Shown: positions 8,320 through 17,220 of the stretch, piece by piece
Layout: the number at the start of each line of letters is the position of its first letter
How positions within the stretch are numbered: the stretch's first letter is position 1
Assembly (NCBI GenBank): GCA_018262895.1
Contig: JADFDJ010000002.1
Coordinates: 124,001-188,000, forward strand
DNA: 64,000 nt
Direction: 5' to 3'
Source: Methanomassiliicoccus sp.
GTDB lineage: Archaea; Thermoplasmatota; Thermoplasmata; Methanomassiliicoccales; Methanomassiliicoccaceae
Program-made: the position numbers and the translations under genes
Notes under the pieces: generated by a model
The model's input: the letters and a program-made list of their open reading frames with translations, nothing else
The model's database searches: none
Told to the model about the DNA's origin: nothing

Positions 8320-8796
8320 ATGTGTCCGTTCGTGAGATATGTTCTGGACACCTCGGCCCTGTTCTCCATGCAGGACCTCCCCCCAGGCGAGGTGCATGTG
8401 ACTCCAGGGGTCCTCCGGGAGCTGCGTAAGTACGAGGACCCGCGCCTCCGGTACTGGGAGGACCTACTGAGGATATCCTCCCCTGGTCCCGAAACTGTCG
8501 AGGAAGTAAGGGAGGCGGCAAAGAGGACAGGTGACGATGCAAGGCTGTCCCCCACCGACGTGGAGGTCCTGGCGCTGGCGGCAGAGATAAAGGCGTGCCT
8601 GCTTACCGATGACTACTCCATTCAGAACGTGGCCCGGGTCATGGGCGTCAGGCATTCAGGAGTGGGGTTGAAGGGGATAAAGGAGGTCTTCAAGTGGAAG
8701 TACCGGTGCACCGGCTGCCGCAAGGTATGGGACGAGAACCACCCCGACTGCCCCATCTGCGGCAGCCCTCTGCGCTCCATCCGCTCACGGGAATGA
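8320..8796 (+). CDS. nob1: Endoribonuclease Nob1 (PIN domain plus zinc ribbon)
   Basis: About 158 residues from ATG 8320 (GTG 8332 is an alternative). The PIN domain opens with YVLDTSALF, carrying the first catalytic Asp; further acidic residues lie at TDVEVLALA and LLTDDYSIQ. The C-terminal zinc ribbon is CTGCRKVW...CPICG. Nob1 cleaves pre-16S rRNA at the 3' end during small-subunit maturation. The track start at TTG 8260 would extend across the divergent promoter and is rejected. The 3' end overlaps the geranylgeranyl reductase gene convergently by 12 bases. Confidence 0.93.
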   Translation: MCPFVRYVLDTSALFSMQDLPPGEVHVTPGVLRELRKYEDPRLRYWEDLLRISSPGPETVEEVREAAKRTGDDARLSPTDVEVLALAAEIKACLLTDDYSIQNVARVMGVRHSGVGLKGIKEVFKWKYRCTGCRKVWDENHPDCPICGSPLRSIRSRE

Positions 8797-9867
8797 GGGG
8801 CGGCACCTGAGGATGTTCCCCATCCTCCGCTCCCCCAGGACCACCATGGAGAACTCCAGGCGTCGGGGGCTACCGAAGAAGAAGGAGGCCAGCCATTGAG
8901 TGTGGACCGCGGTCCGCAGGGGTTTGTACACCTGCTCCCGGCACAGCTCCTCGTAGCGGGATAGCGGTGTTCCCTTGTTGACGCGCTCCGCGGCCGCACG
9001 GCCTGCCAGGCGTCCGCATATCATGGCGATGGGGATCCCCCCACCGTTGACCGCTATCACATGGCCGGCAGCATCGCCCACCAGCATGCCGTTCTCAGTG
9101 AACGACCGGGAGATGGGCCCGCTGGAGGGAACGTACTTGCCCATCATCCTTCCCACGGTCTCCAAGCCCCTGGCCTTCACGAATTCCTGGAAGTAATCTC
9201 CTGCCCTCTTCTTGGCCCATCTCGGGGAGACCCCCGCCCCGACGTTGGCGCCCTTCCCCTTGGGCAGCACCCAGGCGTATGCGCCGGGGGCGATGCCGAA
9301 GTGCATCTCCATGACCGGCTCGAAGTCCCCCACGGCCTGCTGGGTCACCGCGGGGTAAAGCACCTTGTTGGGAGGCAGGCCAAGGCCCTTGGCCACCCTA
9401 GATACCGGGCCGTCCGCTCCCACGATGACCTTCGCCCGATACACCTCGTTTCGCGTCCGGACCTCGTTCCCCTGTACCGCTGTAACCAGAGTATCGGTGA
9501 GAATCGTGGCCCCGGCCTTCTGGGCCTTGGATGCTAGATGCTTGTCGAAGCGGTCCCTATCGGTGGTGTATCCCTGGAAGGGGATGTTCCAGTACCGGCC
9601 CCGAGGGGAGTAAATGCGGAACGTCTCCATGGGCCTGGAGATCAAGGTCGAGGGGACCTCAAAAAGGGGATGCAGATCATCGGCCTTGGGCATTATGGCC
9701 TTGATCTCCTCGGTAGAGGGAAGGAACTCCCCGCAAGCCACCGGCTCCCCCACAGCCTTCTTTCTCTCAAGGACCAGTACACGCGCTCCACCCAGGGCGG
9801 CGTGCTCGGCCGTGGTGCTGCCCGCCGGGCCTGCTCCGACGATCACCACGTCGTAGTCAGTGTTCAT
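8785..9867 (-). CDS. Geranylgeranyl reductase family flavoprotein
   Basis: 360 residues. N-terminal FAD-binding VVIVGAGPAGSTTAEHAA, the family motif ACGEFLPS near residue 45, and the second FAD motif GDAAGHVIAVNGGG near residue 270. The family saturates the isoprenoid chains of archaeal membrane lipids or quinone side chains, using FADH2. Its coupling to the prenyl synthase gene (TGATG, 1-base overlap) supports a membrane-lipid role. The reductant is unknown; ferredoxin is likely in anaerobes. Confidence 0.9.
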   Translation of the reverse strand: MNTDYDVVIVGAGPAGSTTAEHAALGGARVLVLERKKAVGEPVACGEFLPSTEEIKAIMPKADDLHPLFEVPSTLISRPMETFRIYSPRGRYWNIPFQGYTTDRDRFDKHLASKAQKAGATILTDTLVTAVQGNEVRTRNEVYRAKVIVGADGPVSRVAKGLGLPPNKVLYPAVTQQAVGDFEPVMEMHFGIAPGAYAWVLPKGKGANVGAGVSPRWAKKRAGDYFQEFVKARGLETVGRMMGKYVPSSGPISRSFTENGMLVGDAAGHVIAVNGGGIPIAMICGRLAGRAAAERVNKGTPLSRYEELCREQVYKPLRTAVHTQWLASFFFGSPRRLEFSMVVLGERRMGNILRCRPSFP

Positions 9868-10835
9868 CAGCTGCTGCGCTCCAGCACCGTGGCCGCAAGC
9901 TCCCTAAGGCCGTCTCGGTACTTGGAAGGGGGAATATCATCCAGGGCGCTCAGGGCCTTGTCGCGGAAGTCCGCCGCATTCTTCCTGGCCTCGTCCACAG
10001 CTCCGCTGAAACGCACCAGGGCCAGGGCCTCATCGATCTCCTCCCAGGTCTTCTTGGGAGCGTTGAAGATCTCCCTGATGCGCTCGCTCTCCTTTCCCCC
10101 TCTATGCATGGCGATCATGAGGGGAAGGTTCGCCTTGCTGTCCAGGATGTCCATTCCCAGCGGTTTCCCGATGGAGGCTTCCTGCCCGTCGATGTCCAAG
10201 ATGTCGTCCACGATCTGGAAGGCATAGCCGATGTTCAGCCCGTACTCTCCAAGCGCATCGATCTGGCCCGCCGACCCCTTACCAAAGTAAGCTCCCACCA
10301 TCGCGCTCGCCATGATGGGCCGAGCGGTCTTGCCATCGATGATCCTCATGTACGTCTCGAGGGGCAGGTCGGAGTCGCGCTCCACGTTCAGCTGAAGGAT
10401 CTCGCTCTCTGCCATAGCGGTGCATGCATCGCCGACTATCTCCACTATCTCCCGGCTATTGTGGGACGCGCCCAAGCGGAAGCCCTGGACAAAAAGGAAA
10501 TCACCGGTGATGATGGCCTTCTGGATCCCATATTTCTTATAAGCGGCTATGCGTCCCCGGCGGGTGTCAGAGCCATCATTGATGTCATCATGAATGAGCG
10601 TAGCAGAGTGAATAAGCTCGACGCCGGCCGAGACCTTGATGACGCTCTCGATATCCTCCCCTCCCACGGCGCGGAAGGAGAGTATGGCGACGCCCGGCCG
10701 CAACCTCTTGCCTCCCCCTTGGATGACATGCATGGCGATCTCTTTGAGAAGAGGTTGACTTGAGCCGACGCTCCTCGCGATCTCCTCTTCGACCAGGCGG
10801 AGCTCGTCCTTGATGTGAGCGTCCCAGCTTGCCAT
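9867..10835 (-). CDS. idsA: Geranylgeranyl diphosphate synthase family (all-E polyprenyl synthase)
   Basis: 322 residues with both Asp-rich motifs: HDDINDGSDTRRGR near residue 85 and FQIVDDILDIDGQ near residue 215, plus GGGKRLRP near the N-terminus. It condenses isopentenyl diphosphate with allylic diphosphates to C15/C20 chains for ether lipids. It is upstream of and translationally coupled to the geranylgeranyl reductase. Product length cannot be fixed from sequence alone. Confidence 0.92.
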   Translation of the reverse strand: MASWDAHIKDELRLVEEEIARSVGSSQPLLKEIAMHVIQGGGKRLRPGVAILSFRAVGGEDIESVIKVSAGVELIHSATLIHDDINDGSDTRRGRIAAYKKYGIQKAIITGDFLFVQGFRLGASHNSREIVEIVGDACTAMAESEILQLNVERDSDLPLETYMRIIDGKTARPIMASAMVGAYFGKGSAGQIDALGEYGLNIGYAFQIVDDILDIDGQEASIGKPLGMDILDSKANLPLMIAMHRGGKESERIREIFNAPKKTWEEIDEALALVRFSGAVDEARKNAADFRDKALSALDDIPPSKYRDGLRELAATVLERSS

Positions 10836-10997
10836 ACGCGAGATAATACGGAGGGATTACTTAATCGTTATTAGCCTGGCAAAATAGAAATGAAAATCAT
10901 CATTGTGTGCAGGCTCCACATCCACCTTGGCCAGTGTCGCCTATGCCGGGATCAAGGGTGCTTGAACGAAGGTGGAGGAGTTTGAAGGACCCGCAAG

Positions 10998-11007
10998 GAT
11001 ATATCCC
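10998..11007 (+). promoter_or_regulatory. TATA box giving a leaderless CBS-protein transcript
   Basis: GGATATATCC is centred 26-27 bases before the ATG at 11029, the classical archaeal distance to the transcription start. This implies a leaderless mRNA and rules out the GTG at 10972 listed in the ORF track. Confidence 0.55.
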
Positions 11008-11028
11008 TCCAGTTCTGAAGGTATAGCC

Positions 11029-11457
11029 ATGCGACAAATGATGGAGGAGGAAGAGATACCCAAGGTCAAGGTCTTCATGAGAAGAGACCCTCCCAGGTTG
11101 TCGAGCGACGGTTCGTTGGAGGACGCTCTGGCCGAGATGATCGAGAAGGACAGCAGCCTCGTTCTGGTGATCGATGGCGATGAACTGCTGGGAATGGTGG
11201 GCGACAGCGATATCGGGCGCCTGGTGGCCAAGGGCGTGACCCTGAAGGAGGCAAAGATGATGGACTTCATTGCAGCCTGCATGCTCACTGGGAATCAGCC
11301 CTGCGTTCAGATCCGGGATGAGGACTCCATCCTCAACGTATTGAGAGTGATGGACCTGTCGAACGCCACGAATTTGGTGGTGGTTGATAAAAACGACAAG
11401 GTGGTCGGGACCATATCCGTCCTCGACGCCCTAAGAGGTTGGAAAGAAAAGGTTTAA
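11029..11457 (+). CDS. CBS-domain pair protein
   Basis: About 142 residues from ATG 11029. Two CBS repeats: VFMRRDPPRLSSDGSLEDALAEMI...GMVGDSDIGRL and the half ending TNLVVVDKNDKVVGTISVLDAL. Stand-alone CBS pairs bind AMP/ATP/SAM-type ligands and regulate partner proteins. No DNA-binding or catalytic domain is fused. It stops 10 bases from the convergent end of the fpo operon, but convergence argues against co-regulation. The target is unknown. Confidence 0.82.
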   Translation: MRQMMEEEEIPKVKVFMRRDPPRLSSDGSLEDALAEMIEKDSSLVLVIDGDELLGMVGDSDIGRLVAKGVTLKEAKMMDFIAACMLTGNQPCVQIRDEDSILNVLRVMDLSNATNLVVVDKNDKVVGTISVLDALRGWKEKV

Positions 11458-11466
11458 AGCGCCCTC

Positions 11467-12936
11467 TCATCCAGCGAACAATGCTCTGGCGGCCTGTTCG
11501 CAGACGTCTATTACGGGGTCAGGCCACACACCGATGACGATGGTCGCTATAACGCAGATGGCAACAGCGGCGGTCATAGACCAAGGTACCTTGATCCTAT
11601 CCTTCGTGGACCCCTCGTCAACGTACATGTACTTTATCACGCGGACGTAATAGTACAGGGACAGTGCGCTGTTGAGGATGGCCGCAATAGCAAGCCAGAA
11701 CATCCAGTTCTGGTCCGCGATCTGCGAAGCATCGATGGCCGCGGAGAACAGGACGAACTTGCTCACGAACCCGGACAGCGGCGGTATGCCGGCTAGAGCG
11801 AAGAGCAGCAGCGTCATGGAGATCGCCAGGAACGGTGCCCTCTTTGCCAGGCCCTTGTAGTTAGCGATGTTCTCCCCCAACGCTACATAGGCGAGAGCGG
11901 CCACGATCATGAACGCCCCACCCTTCATGAAGGCATGGGTGATGATGTGGAATATGCTGCCCTCGACCGCATAGGGTGTGGCTACCGCGAGAGCGATGAT
12001 CATGTAACCAGCTTGCCCCACCGAGGAGTACGCCAGCATCCTCTTGATGTTGGTCTGCTGGACCGCGATGACGTTCCCGACCGTCATGGTCAGTACTGCC
12101 AACACTCCAGCCAGCAGCTGCCAGTCTGCCTTGATGGCGATGAGGCCGACCAGGAAGACCTTGAACAGGAGGACCATACCCATCTTCTTGGAGCCTGCAG
12201 CGAGCAGACCGGCGATGGGGTCGGGGGCTCCTTCGTATACATCAGGGGCCCACATGTGGAACGGAACAAGGGCTACCTTGAAACCGAAACCGGCGATCAG
12301 GAGGCCTATGGCGAGCAGCAGGGCGATGTCCAGCTCCGAGCCCATTCCGGCCAGGACGGTGTTGATGCCTGCAATGTTGGTCGTGCCCGTTATCCCGTAC
12401 AGCAGGGAAATGCCGTACAGGGCTATGGCCGATGACAGCCCGCCTATGACGTAGTACTTAGCACCAGCCTCCGCACCCCTCTTGTCCTTCTTGCGGAAGG
12501 CCGTAAGTGCAAAGGAGGAAATGGAAGCGACCTCGAGGCCCGCGAACAGGGTTATCAGGTCGACGGCCATGGCCACGACCATCATACCGGCGGTGGCCAG
12601 CAGGATGAGCGAGAAGTACTCCGCCTGATGGCGGTCCTTCTCCACGTACCTGGCCGAGGCCAGGACCACATAGAAGGCGACAGCCAGGAACACCAATGCG
12701 AACAGCGCCGCGAACACGTCCAGCCTCAGCAGCTCCACGGAGGCGCCGCCGATAGCAGCGGGGTATTCGCCGGACACTATGTACATCAGCTCCAGGGCCA
12801 TGGTCACGAATATTCCCACGAGCGAAACACCGGCCAGTACGCGGCTGGACTTTGCGACGGCGTGGATCGCAGGAAGGGCGGCGGCGAAGACCACCATGAC
12901 CATTACGGGATATAGTGCGCTGTAATCGATTGCCAT
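11467..12936 (-). CDS. fpoN: Fpo-like complex subunit N (NuoN family)
   Basis: 489 residues, about 14 membrane helices of the Mrp-antiporter-like proton-channel family. Motifs include KKDKRGAEAGAKYYVIGGLSS, VPFHMWAPDVYEGAPDPI and NIKRMLAYSSVGQAGYMI, with the buried Lys residues expected in the channel. It is the last gene of the operon, following fpoM by 1 base. With L and M it forms the ion-translocating arm of the membrane complex. Confidence 0.95.
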   Translation of the reverse strand: MAIDYSALYPVMVMVVFAAALPAIHAVAKSSRVLAGVSLVGIFVTMALELMYIVSGEYPAAIGGASVELLRLDVFAALFALVFLAVAFYVVLASARYVEKDRHQAEYFSLILLATAGMMVVAMAVDLITLFAGLEVASISSFALTAFRKKDKRGAEAGAKYYVIGGLSSAIALYGISLLYGITGTTNIAGINTVLAGMGSELDIALLLAIGLLIAGFGFKVALVPFHMWAPDVYEGAPDPIAGLLAAGSKKMGMVLLFKVFLVGLIAIKADWQLLAGVLAVLTMTVGNVIAVQQTNIKRMLAYSSVGQAGYMIIALAVATPYAVEGSIFHIITHAFMKGGAFMIVAALAYVALGENIANYKGLAKRAPFLAISMTLLLFALAGIPPLSGFVSKFVLFSAAIDASQIADQNWMFWLAIAAILNSALSLYYYVRVIKYMYVDEGSTKDRIKVPWSMTAAVAICVIATIVIGVWPDPVIDVCEQAARALFAG

Positions 12937-12937
12937 T

Positions 12938-14431
12938 TTAGATCACCGCCGCAAGGGGCGCGACCGACGGCAAGATGATGTCCATGAGCAGGGACGGGAA
13001 GATACCGAACAGCGCTATGAGTCCAATGAGGACAGCCAGCGGCACGGTCTCGAACCAGTACGAGTCATGGATGTGCTTGGTGTCGATCTTAGTTGTCAGA
13101 TCCCCAAATATGGTCCTCTGCATGGCCCATATATAGTAGGCCGCAGTGATGGCGACGCTCATCACCGGTATCAGCACCCACAGGTCGAATATATTGTAGG
13201 TGGCGGTGAACACCGAGAACTCGGCGATGAACCCGACCAATCCGGGAAGCCCAAGGGAGGCCATGAATCCGATCATCATTATGGTGGCCACGATGGGCAT
13301 CTTCGGTGCTAGACCTCCCAGCAGGGGTATCTCCCTGGTACCCGCTTTGTGCTGGAACATGCCGCAGGTCATGAAGAGCACTGCTGTGATCAGGCCGTGA
13401 GAGAACATCTGGAACACAGCCGCTGCCAGTCCCAGCTCGGTCATGGTAGCGATACCCAGCAGGACGATGCCCATGTGGCTGATGGAGGAGTAGGCGACCA
13501 TCTTCTTGAGGTCGGTCTGCGCCAGGCAGGCGAACGCCCCATAGATGATTGAGACTACACCTATCACCGCCAGGGCGACCATGATGGTGGCCTCGTGAGA
13601 GAGGTCGTTGAAGGTTGTTATGCAGACCCTTATCACACCGTACGACCCCATCTTCAGCAGGAGTCCGGCCAGAAGGACCGACCCTGCGGTAGGGGCCTGC
13701 ACGTGCGCGTCCGGCAACCAAGTGTGGAACGGCACCATCGGCATCTTGACGATGAAGCCGAACAGGAGCGCCGAGAACACGATCAGTGCTAGATCGTGAC
13801 CGAAGCTACCGGCCACCGAAGCGATCGCCTCCATGCCGAAGCTCGGAGAGCCCAGCAGGGGGGATGCGGTGAAGTACAGGGCGAAGATACCGAGCAGCAT
13901 CACCAGCGACGCGATATGGGTGTATATGAAGAACTTTATCGAGGCGTAGGCCCGGCTGGGACCTCCCCATATCGCTATGAGGAAATACATGGGTATGAGG
14001 ACGACCTCCCAGAACACATAGAAGATGAAGTAGTCCAGGGCCATGAAGACGCCCAGCACTCCTACTTCCAGTATCAGCATGAGGCCCATGTAGGTCCTGG
14101 TCCTCTCTTCCACGTCCCAGGAGAACAGGATGGAGAGGAACACCAGCAGGGCGGACAGGAAGACCATAGGTAGGCTGATCCCGTCCACTGCCAGGTTGTA
14201 CGATATTCCCAGCTGCTGGATCCAAACGTAGTTCTCCCTGAACTGGAACGCTTCAGTGGAGCTCAGCGAGAAATTGAACAGCAGGAGCACCGATAGGACC
14301 AACGTTATCCCGGAAAAGACCAGGGCTAAGTACTTGGAGGCCTTGGGCGAAGTTCCCAGCAGTAAGGTCGTCATCGCTCCAACGAACGGGACGATCAACA
14401 GCAGGGACAAGATGGGTACGTTCTCTAACAT
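12938..14431 (-). CDS. fpoM: Fpo-like complex subunit M (NuoM family)
   Basis: 497 residues, about 14 membrane helices. Diagnostic stretches: FYVFWEVVLIPMYFLIAIWGG, PFHTWLPDAHVQAPTAGSVL and DLKKMVAYSSISHMGIV. Antiporter-like proton channel subunit in the membrane arm. The frame abuts fpoL without a gap, indicating coupled translation. Length and helices are normal for the family. Confidence 0.95.
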   Translation of the reverse strand: MLENVPILSLLLIVPFVGAMTTLLLGTSPKASKYLALVFSGITLVLSVLLLFNFSLSSTEAFQFRENYVWIQQLGISYNLAVDGISLPMVFLSALLVFLSILFSWDVEERTRTYMGLMLILEVGVLGVFMALDYFIFYVFWEVVLIPMYFLIAIWGGPSRAYASIKFFIYTHIASLVMLLGIFALYFTASPLLGSPSFGMEAIASVAGSFGHDLALIVFSALLFGFIVKMPMVPFHTWLPDAHVQAPTAGSVLLAGLLLKMGSYGVIRVCITTFNDLSHEATIMVALAVIGVVSIIYGAFACLAQTDLKKMVAYSSISHMGIVLLGIATMTELGLAAAVFQMFSHGLITAVLFMTCGMFQHKAGTREIPLLGGLAPKMPIVATIMMIGFMASLGLPGLVGFIAEFSVFTATYNIFDLWVLIPVMSVAITAAYYIWAMQRTIFGDLTTKIDTKHIHDSYWFETVPLAVLIGLIALFGIFPSLLMDIILPSVAPLAAVI

Positions 14432-16429
14432 CTAAATCAGACCTCCGAGTAAAAAGAGGAGGATTACGATCAGCGACAAACCCGCCAATACAACTCCCGC
14501 ATAGGTCTGAACGAACCCGGTCTGCCCCTTTCTCAGGACATTGCCCAGGTGCACCGTGATGCTGGCGAAGCCGTTCACGATGCCATCGATGACCTTGCGG
14601 TCGAACCAGTCCACCACGAGGGACAGCCCGTAGACGACCTTCAGACCTATCCAGTCGTAACCGGCGGTGAAGCCATACCTGGCAAGGAGGAAGTCATACA
14701 CCTTCTTGCGTCCAGGGGTGGCCACGAACACATCGGGGTTGATGGACTTCTTTATGTACATCAGGTAGGCCAGATAGATACCTAAGGCCGCTGCGATGAT
14801 GGACAGGTAGGTCTGCCACTCTGAGAATATCGTCGTCAGTATTCCGGCGATGTCCTCGGAGTGGGCGTGCCAGTGCTCGATGCTGGGGACGATGGCCTCC
14901 CCGAAGCCCATGAACAGGGCGAAACCCGAGCCGAACGCCAGTACAGCGAGGATGGCCAGTGGCACCCACATTACCTTGGGGGCCTCATGCGCATGCTCGT
15001 ATGCATGGTGGTCGCGGGGTTCTCCCTTGAAGGTCATGAACCACAGGCGGAACATGTAGAACGCGGTCATGAACGCGGTCAGTATGCCCATTATGTAAAG
15101 AAGATAGAAGATGGGGTTCTCCGCTCCGGTCTCCCACACCGAGGCCAGGATCTCGTCCTTGGACCAGAACCCGGAAAGCGGCGGGATACCGGCTATGGAG
15201 ATGCAACCTATCAGCATCACCAAGGAGGTTATCTTCAGCTTCTTCGACAGACCTCCCATGAGGCGCATGTCCTCAGTGTGCACGGCGTGGATGACCGCAC
15301 CGGCGCTCAGGAAGAGCAGGGCCTTGAAGAACGCATGGTTCATCAGGTGGAACATGCCGGAGGTGTATCCGGCGTTGGCCTCCTGGGTCAGGGCAAAGAA
15401 GTACCCGCCAGTCCCCAGGGCCAGGAACATGTATCCCAGCTGGCTGATGGTCGAGTAGGCCAGAACCCTCTTGATGTTGGGGTTGTTCAGTGCCATGGTC
15501 GCTGCCATCAGGGCGGTTATGCCTCCGACGATGGCAACTATGAGCATCGTGTCCGGGGTCTCTACCATCACGGGGTAGGAACGGGCCACGAGGTACACAC
15601 CGGCCTTGACCATGGTAGCAGCATGGATAAGGGCCGAGACCGTGGTCGGGCCCTCCATGGCATCAGGAAGCCAGTCGTGCAGGGGGAACTGGGCGGACTT
15701 ACCGACCGCACCTCCAAAGATGAAGAAGGTGCCGAGGGTCAGCATGCTGTTCCCGCCTACGAAGTCCTCGAAGTTAAAGTTGAAGATGTGCTCGTAGTCC
15801 AGGTTCCCGCCGAAGCCGACGAAGAATATGAACAGGCCGAGCATGAACATTATGTCGCCAACCCGGGTGACCAGGAAGGCCTTCTTGGCCGCGGAGGCCG
15901 CGGAGGGCTTGGTGTACCAGAACCCGATGAGCAGGTAGGAACAAAGGCCGACCAGCTCCCAGAAGATGAACATCTGCAGGTAGTTGGACGACAGGACCAG
16001 GCCCAGCATGACACCGATGAACAGGGAGATGATCGCATAGTACCGGCGCTTCTTCTCCCCCTCCTCGTGCATGTAGCCGACGGAGTAGATGACGACCAGG
16101 GTGGATATGAAGGACACCACGATCAGCATCAGGGCGGCCAAGGTATCGATGTAGATGCCTATGTTGAAGGTGAAGCTCAGGTCCTGTCCAGGGACGTTTA
16201 TCCACAGCAGGCTCTGCTTGAACAACTCGCCAGGGTATCCACCGCTAAGGATCTCATAAGCTACCATCAGGGATATGAAGCAGGAGATCGCCGCCATGGC
16301 GATCGCCACATATCCGCCTCCTTCAGCTTTCTTGAACAATTTGTTCCCCAGGAATCCGATGACCACGAACGCGATCAGCGGAAAGATGGGGATCAACCAC
16401 GCTAGCTCGCTCCAATACACTATTACCAC
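14432..16429 (-). CDS. fpoL: Fpo-like complex subunit L (NuoL family)
   Basis: 665 residues with about 16 membrane helices. The conserved core includes FIFWELVGLCSYLLIGFWY, AQFPLHDWLPDAMEGPTTVS and NIKRVLAYSTISQLGYMFLA. The C-terminal region (after about residue 520) carries the long amphipathic helix and a final anchoring helix typical of NuoL. Distal proton channel of the membrane arm. It overlaps fpoK by 7 bases. Confidence 0.95.
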   Translation of the reverse strand: MVIVYWSELAWLIPIFPLIAFVVIGFLGNKLFKKAEGGGYVAIAMAAISCFISLMVAYEILSGGYPGELFKQSLLWINVPGQDLSFTFNIGIYIDTLAALMLIVVSFISTLVVIYSVGYMHEEGEKKRRYYAIISLFIGVMLGLVLSSNYLQMFIFWELVGLCSYLLIGFWYTKPSAASAAKKAFLVTRVGDIMFMLGLFIFFVGFGGNLDYEHIFNFNFEDFVGGNSMLTLGTFFIFGGAVGKSAQFPLHDWLPDAMEGPTTVSALIHAATMVKAGVYLVARSYPVMVETPDTMLIVAIVGGITALMAATMALNNPNIKRVLAYSTISQLGYMFLALGTGGYFFALTQEANAGYTSGMFHLMNHAFFKALLFLSAGAVIHAVHTEDMRLMGGLSKKLKITSLVMLIGCISIAGIPPLSGFWSKDEILASVWETGAENPIFYLLYIMGILTAFMTAFYMFRLWFMTFKGEPRDHHAYEHAHEAPKVMWVPLAILAVLAFGSGFALFMGFGEAIVPSIEHWHAHSEDIAGILTTIFSEWQTYLSIIAAALGIYLAYLMYIKKSINPDVFVATPGRKKVYDFLLARYGFTAGYDWIGLKVVYGLSLVVDWFDRKVIDGIVNGFASITVHLGNVLRKGQTGFVQTYAGVVLAGLSLIVILLFLLGGLI

Positions 16430-16725
16430 CTCAGGAGGCTGACCTCATCGAGACCGATGGTATCCCGAGTCTTGTACAGGTTCATTATGATGGCCAGACC
16501 GACCGCGACCTCGGCCGCCGCGATGGCGATGGACACGAGAGCGAACACTTGTCCGGTTAGGTTGCCATAATATGCGGAAAAGGCCACGAAGTTGATGTTG
16601 GCGGCGTTCAGCATGAGCTCTATGCACATCAACACTACGATGGCGTTCTTCTTAACCAGTACTCCCATGGCCCCAATCGCGAAAAGTATCGCCGACAGGC
16701 CTAGGAAGTACTCTATCGCGATCAT
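16423..16725 (-). CDS. fpoK: Fpo-like complex subunit K (NuoK family)
   Basis: 100 residues, three membrane helices. Conserved acidic residues in the membrane (CIELMLNAANINFVAF and AIAAAEVAVGLAI) match the NuoK glutamates that take part in proton transfer. Overlaps fpoJ2 by 4 bases and fpoL by 7. Confidence 0.95.
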   Translation of the reverse strand: MIAIEYFLGLSAILFAIGAMGVLVKKNAIVVLMCIELMLNAANINFVAFSAYYGNLTGQVFALVSIAIAAAEVAVGLAIIMNLYKTRDTIGLDEVSLLRW

Positions 16726-16964
16726 CTCCTATCCTCCTCCTGGGCCAGGTATACGCCGCCTAGCATGGAGACGAACAGGACGATGCCGACGATCAGGACC
16801 ACGATGCCGTACTCGTTGAAGAGCAGGCTTGAGAGGTCGTTGTTGTTGGTAGAGCTTAATGTCCCGGCCGGCCACTGGGCCGCCAATATGGAGCCCAGGA
16901 TTATGACCAGGAACAGCACGAGGGTGCCGGCGAGGAGCGCATTGCGCCTATTCACAGCGGTCAC
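16722..16964 (-). CDS. fpoJ2: Fpo-like complex subunit J, C-terminal half (split NuoJ)
   Basis: 80 residues with two membrane helices: an N-terminal one (LLAGTLVLFLVIILGSILAA) and a C-terminal one (YGIVVLIVGIVLFVSMLGG). Matches the C-terminal half of bacterial NuoJ, ending with the typical Gly-rich helix and a charged tail (LAQEEDRR). NuoJ is split in two in Methanosarcina Fpo as well, so this is an ancestral archaeal state and not a broken gene. It overlaps fpoJ1 by 17 bases. Confidence 0.88.
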   Translation of the reverse strand: MTAVNRRNALLAGTLVLFLVIILGSILAAQWPAGTLSSTNNNDLSSLLFNEYGIVVLIVGIVLFVSMLGGVYLAQEEDRR

Positions 16965-17220
16965 CTCCGAGCAGGCGGCGTTTCGTCAGCATGATACCGA
17001 ACAGCATCAGGACCGACACCGCTCCGACGTAGATCATGATCTGCACCACTGCCAGATATTCGGCGTTCAGGAAGACGTAGGTGAAACCGATGCATAGGAA
17101 CACCAGCGCCAGGAACACCACGCTGCGCACGACCTCCTTGGACCAGACGACCGCCAGGGCAGCCCCGATGGCCACCGCGGAGATGAACAGAAATATGAGC
17201 AGGTCCCACTCGAGCGGCAT
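16948..17220 (-). CDS. fpoJ1: Fpo-like complex subunit J, N-terminal half (split NuoJ)
   Basis: 90 residues, three helices. FLNAEYLAVVQIMIYVGAVSVLMLFGIMLT is the hallmark NuoJ helix with the pi-bulge Tyr/Gly region, so the functional core of NuoJ lies in this half. It is followed directly, in an overlapping frame, by fpoJ2. Confidence 0.92.
   Translation of the reverse strand: MPLEWDLLIFLFISAVAIGAALAVVWSKEVVRSVVFLALVFLCIGFTYVFLNAEYLAVVQIMIYVGAVSVLMLFGIMLTKRRLLGGDRCE

Noticed and set aside
14861-16405. 514-codon plus-strand ORF opposite fpoL
   Set aside because: Complement of hydrophobic codons gives a Gln/Glu/Gly-rich artefact; fpoL is unmistakable.
16722-17220. Frameshifted nuoJ pseudogene
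   Set aside because: Two overlapping half-NuoJ genes are also found in Methanosarcina Fpo, so the split is a normal archaeal state.
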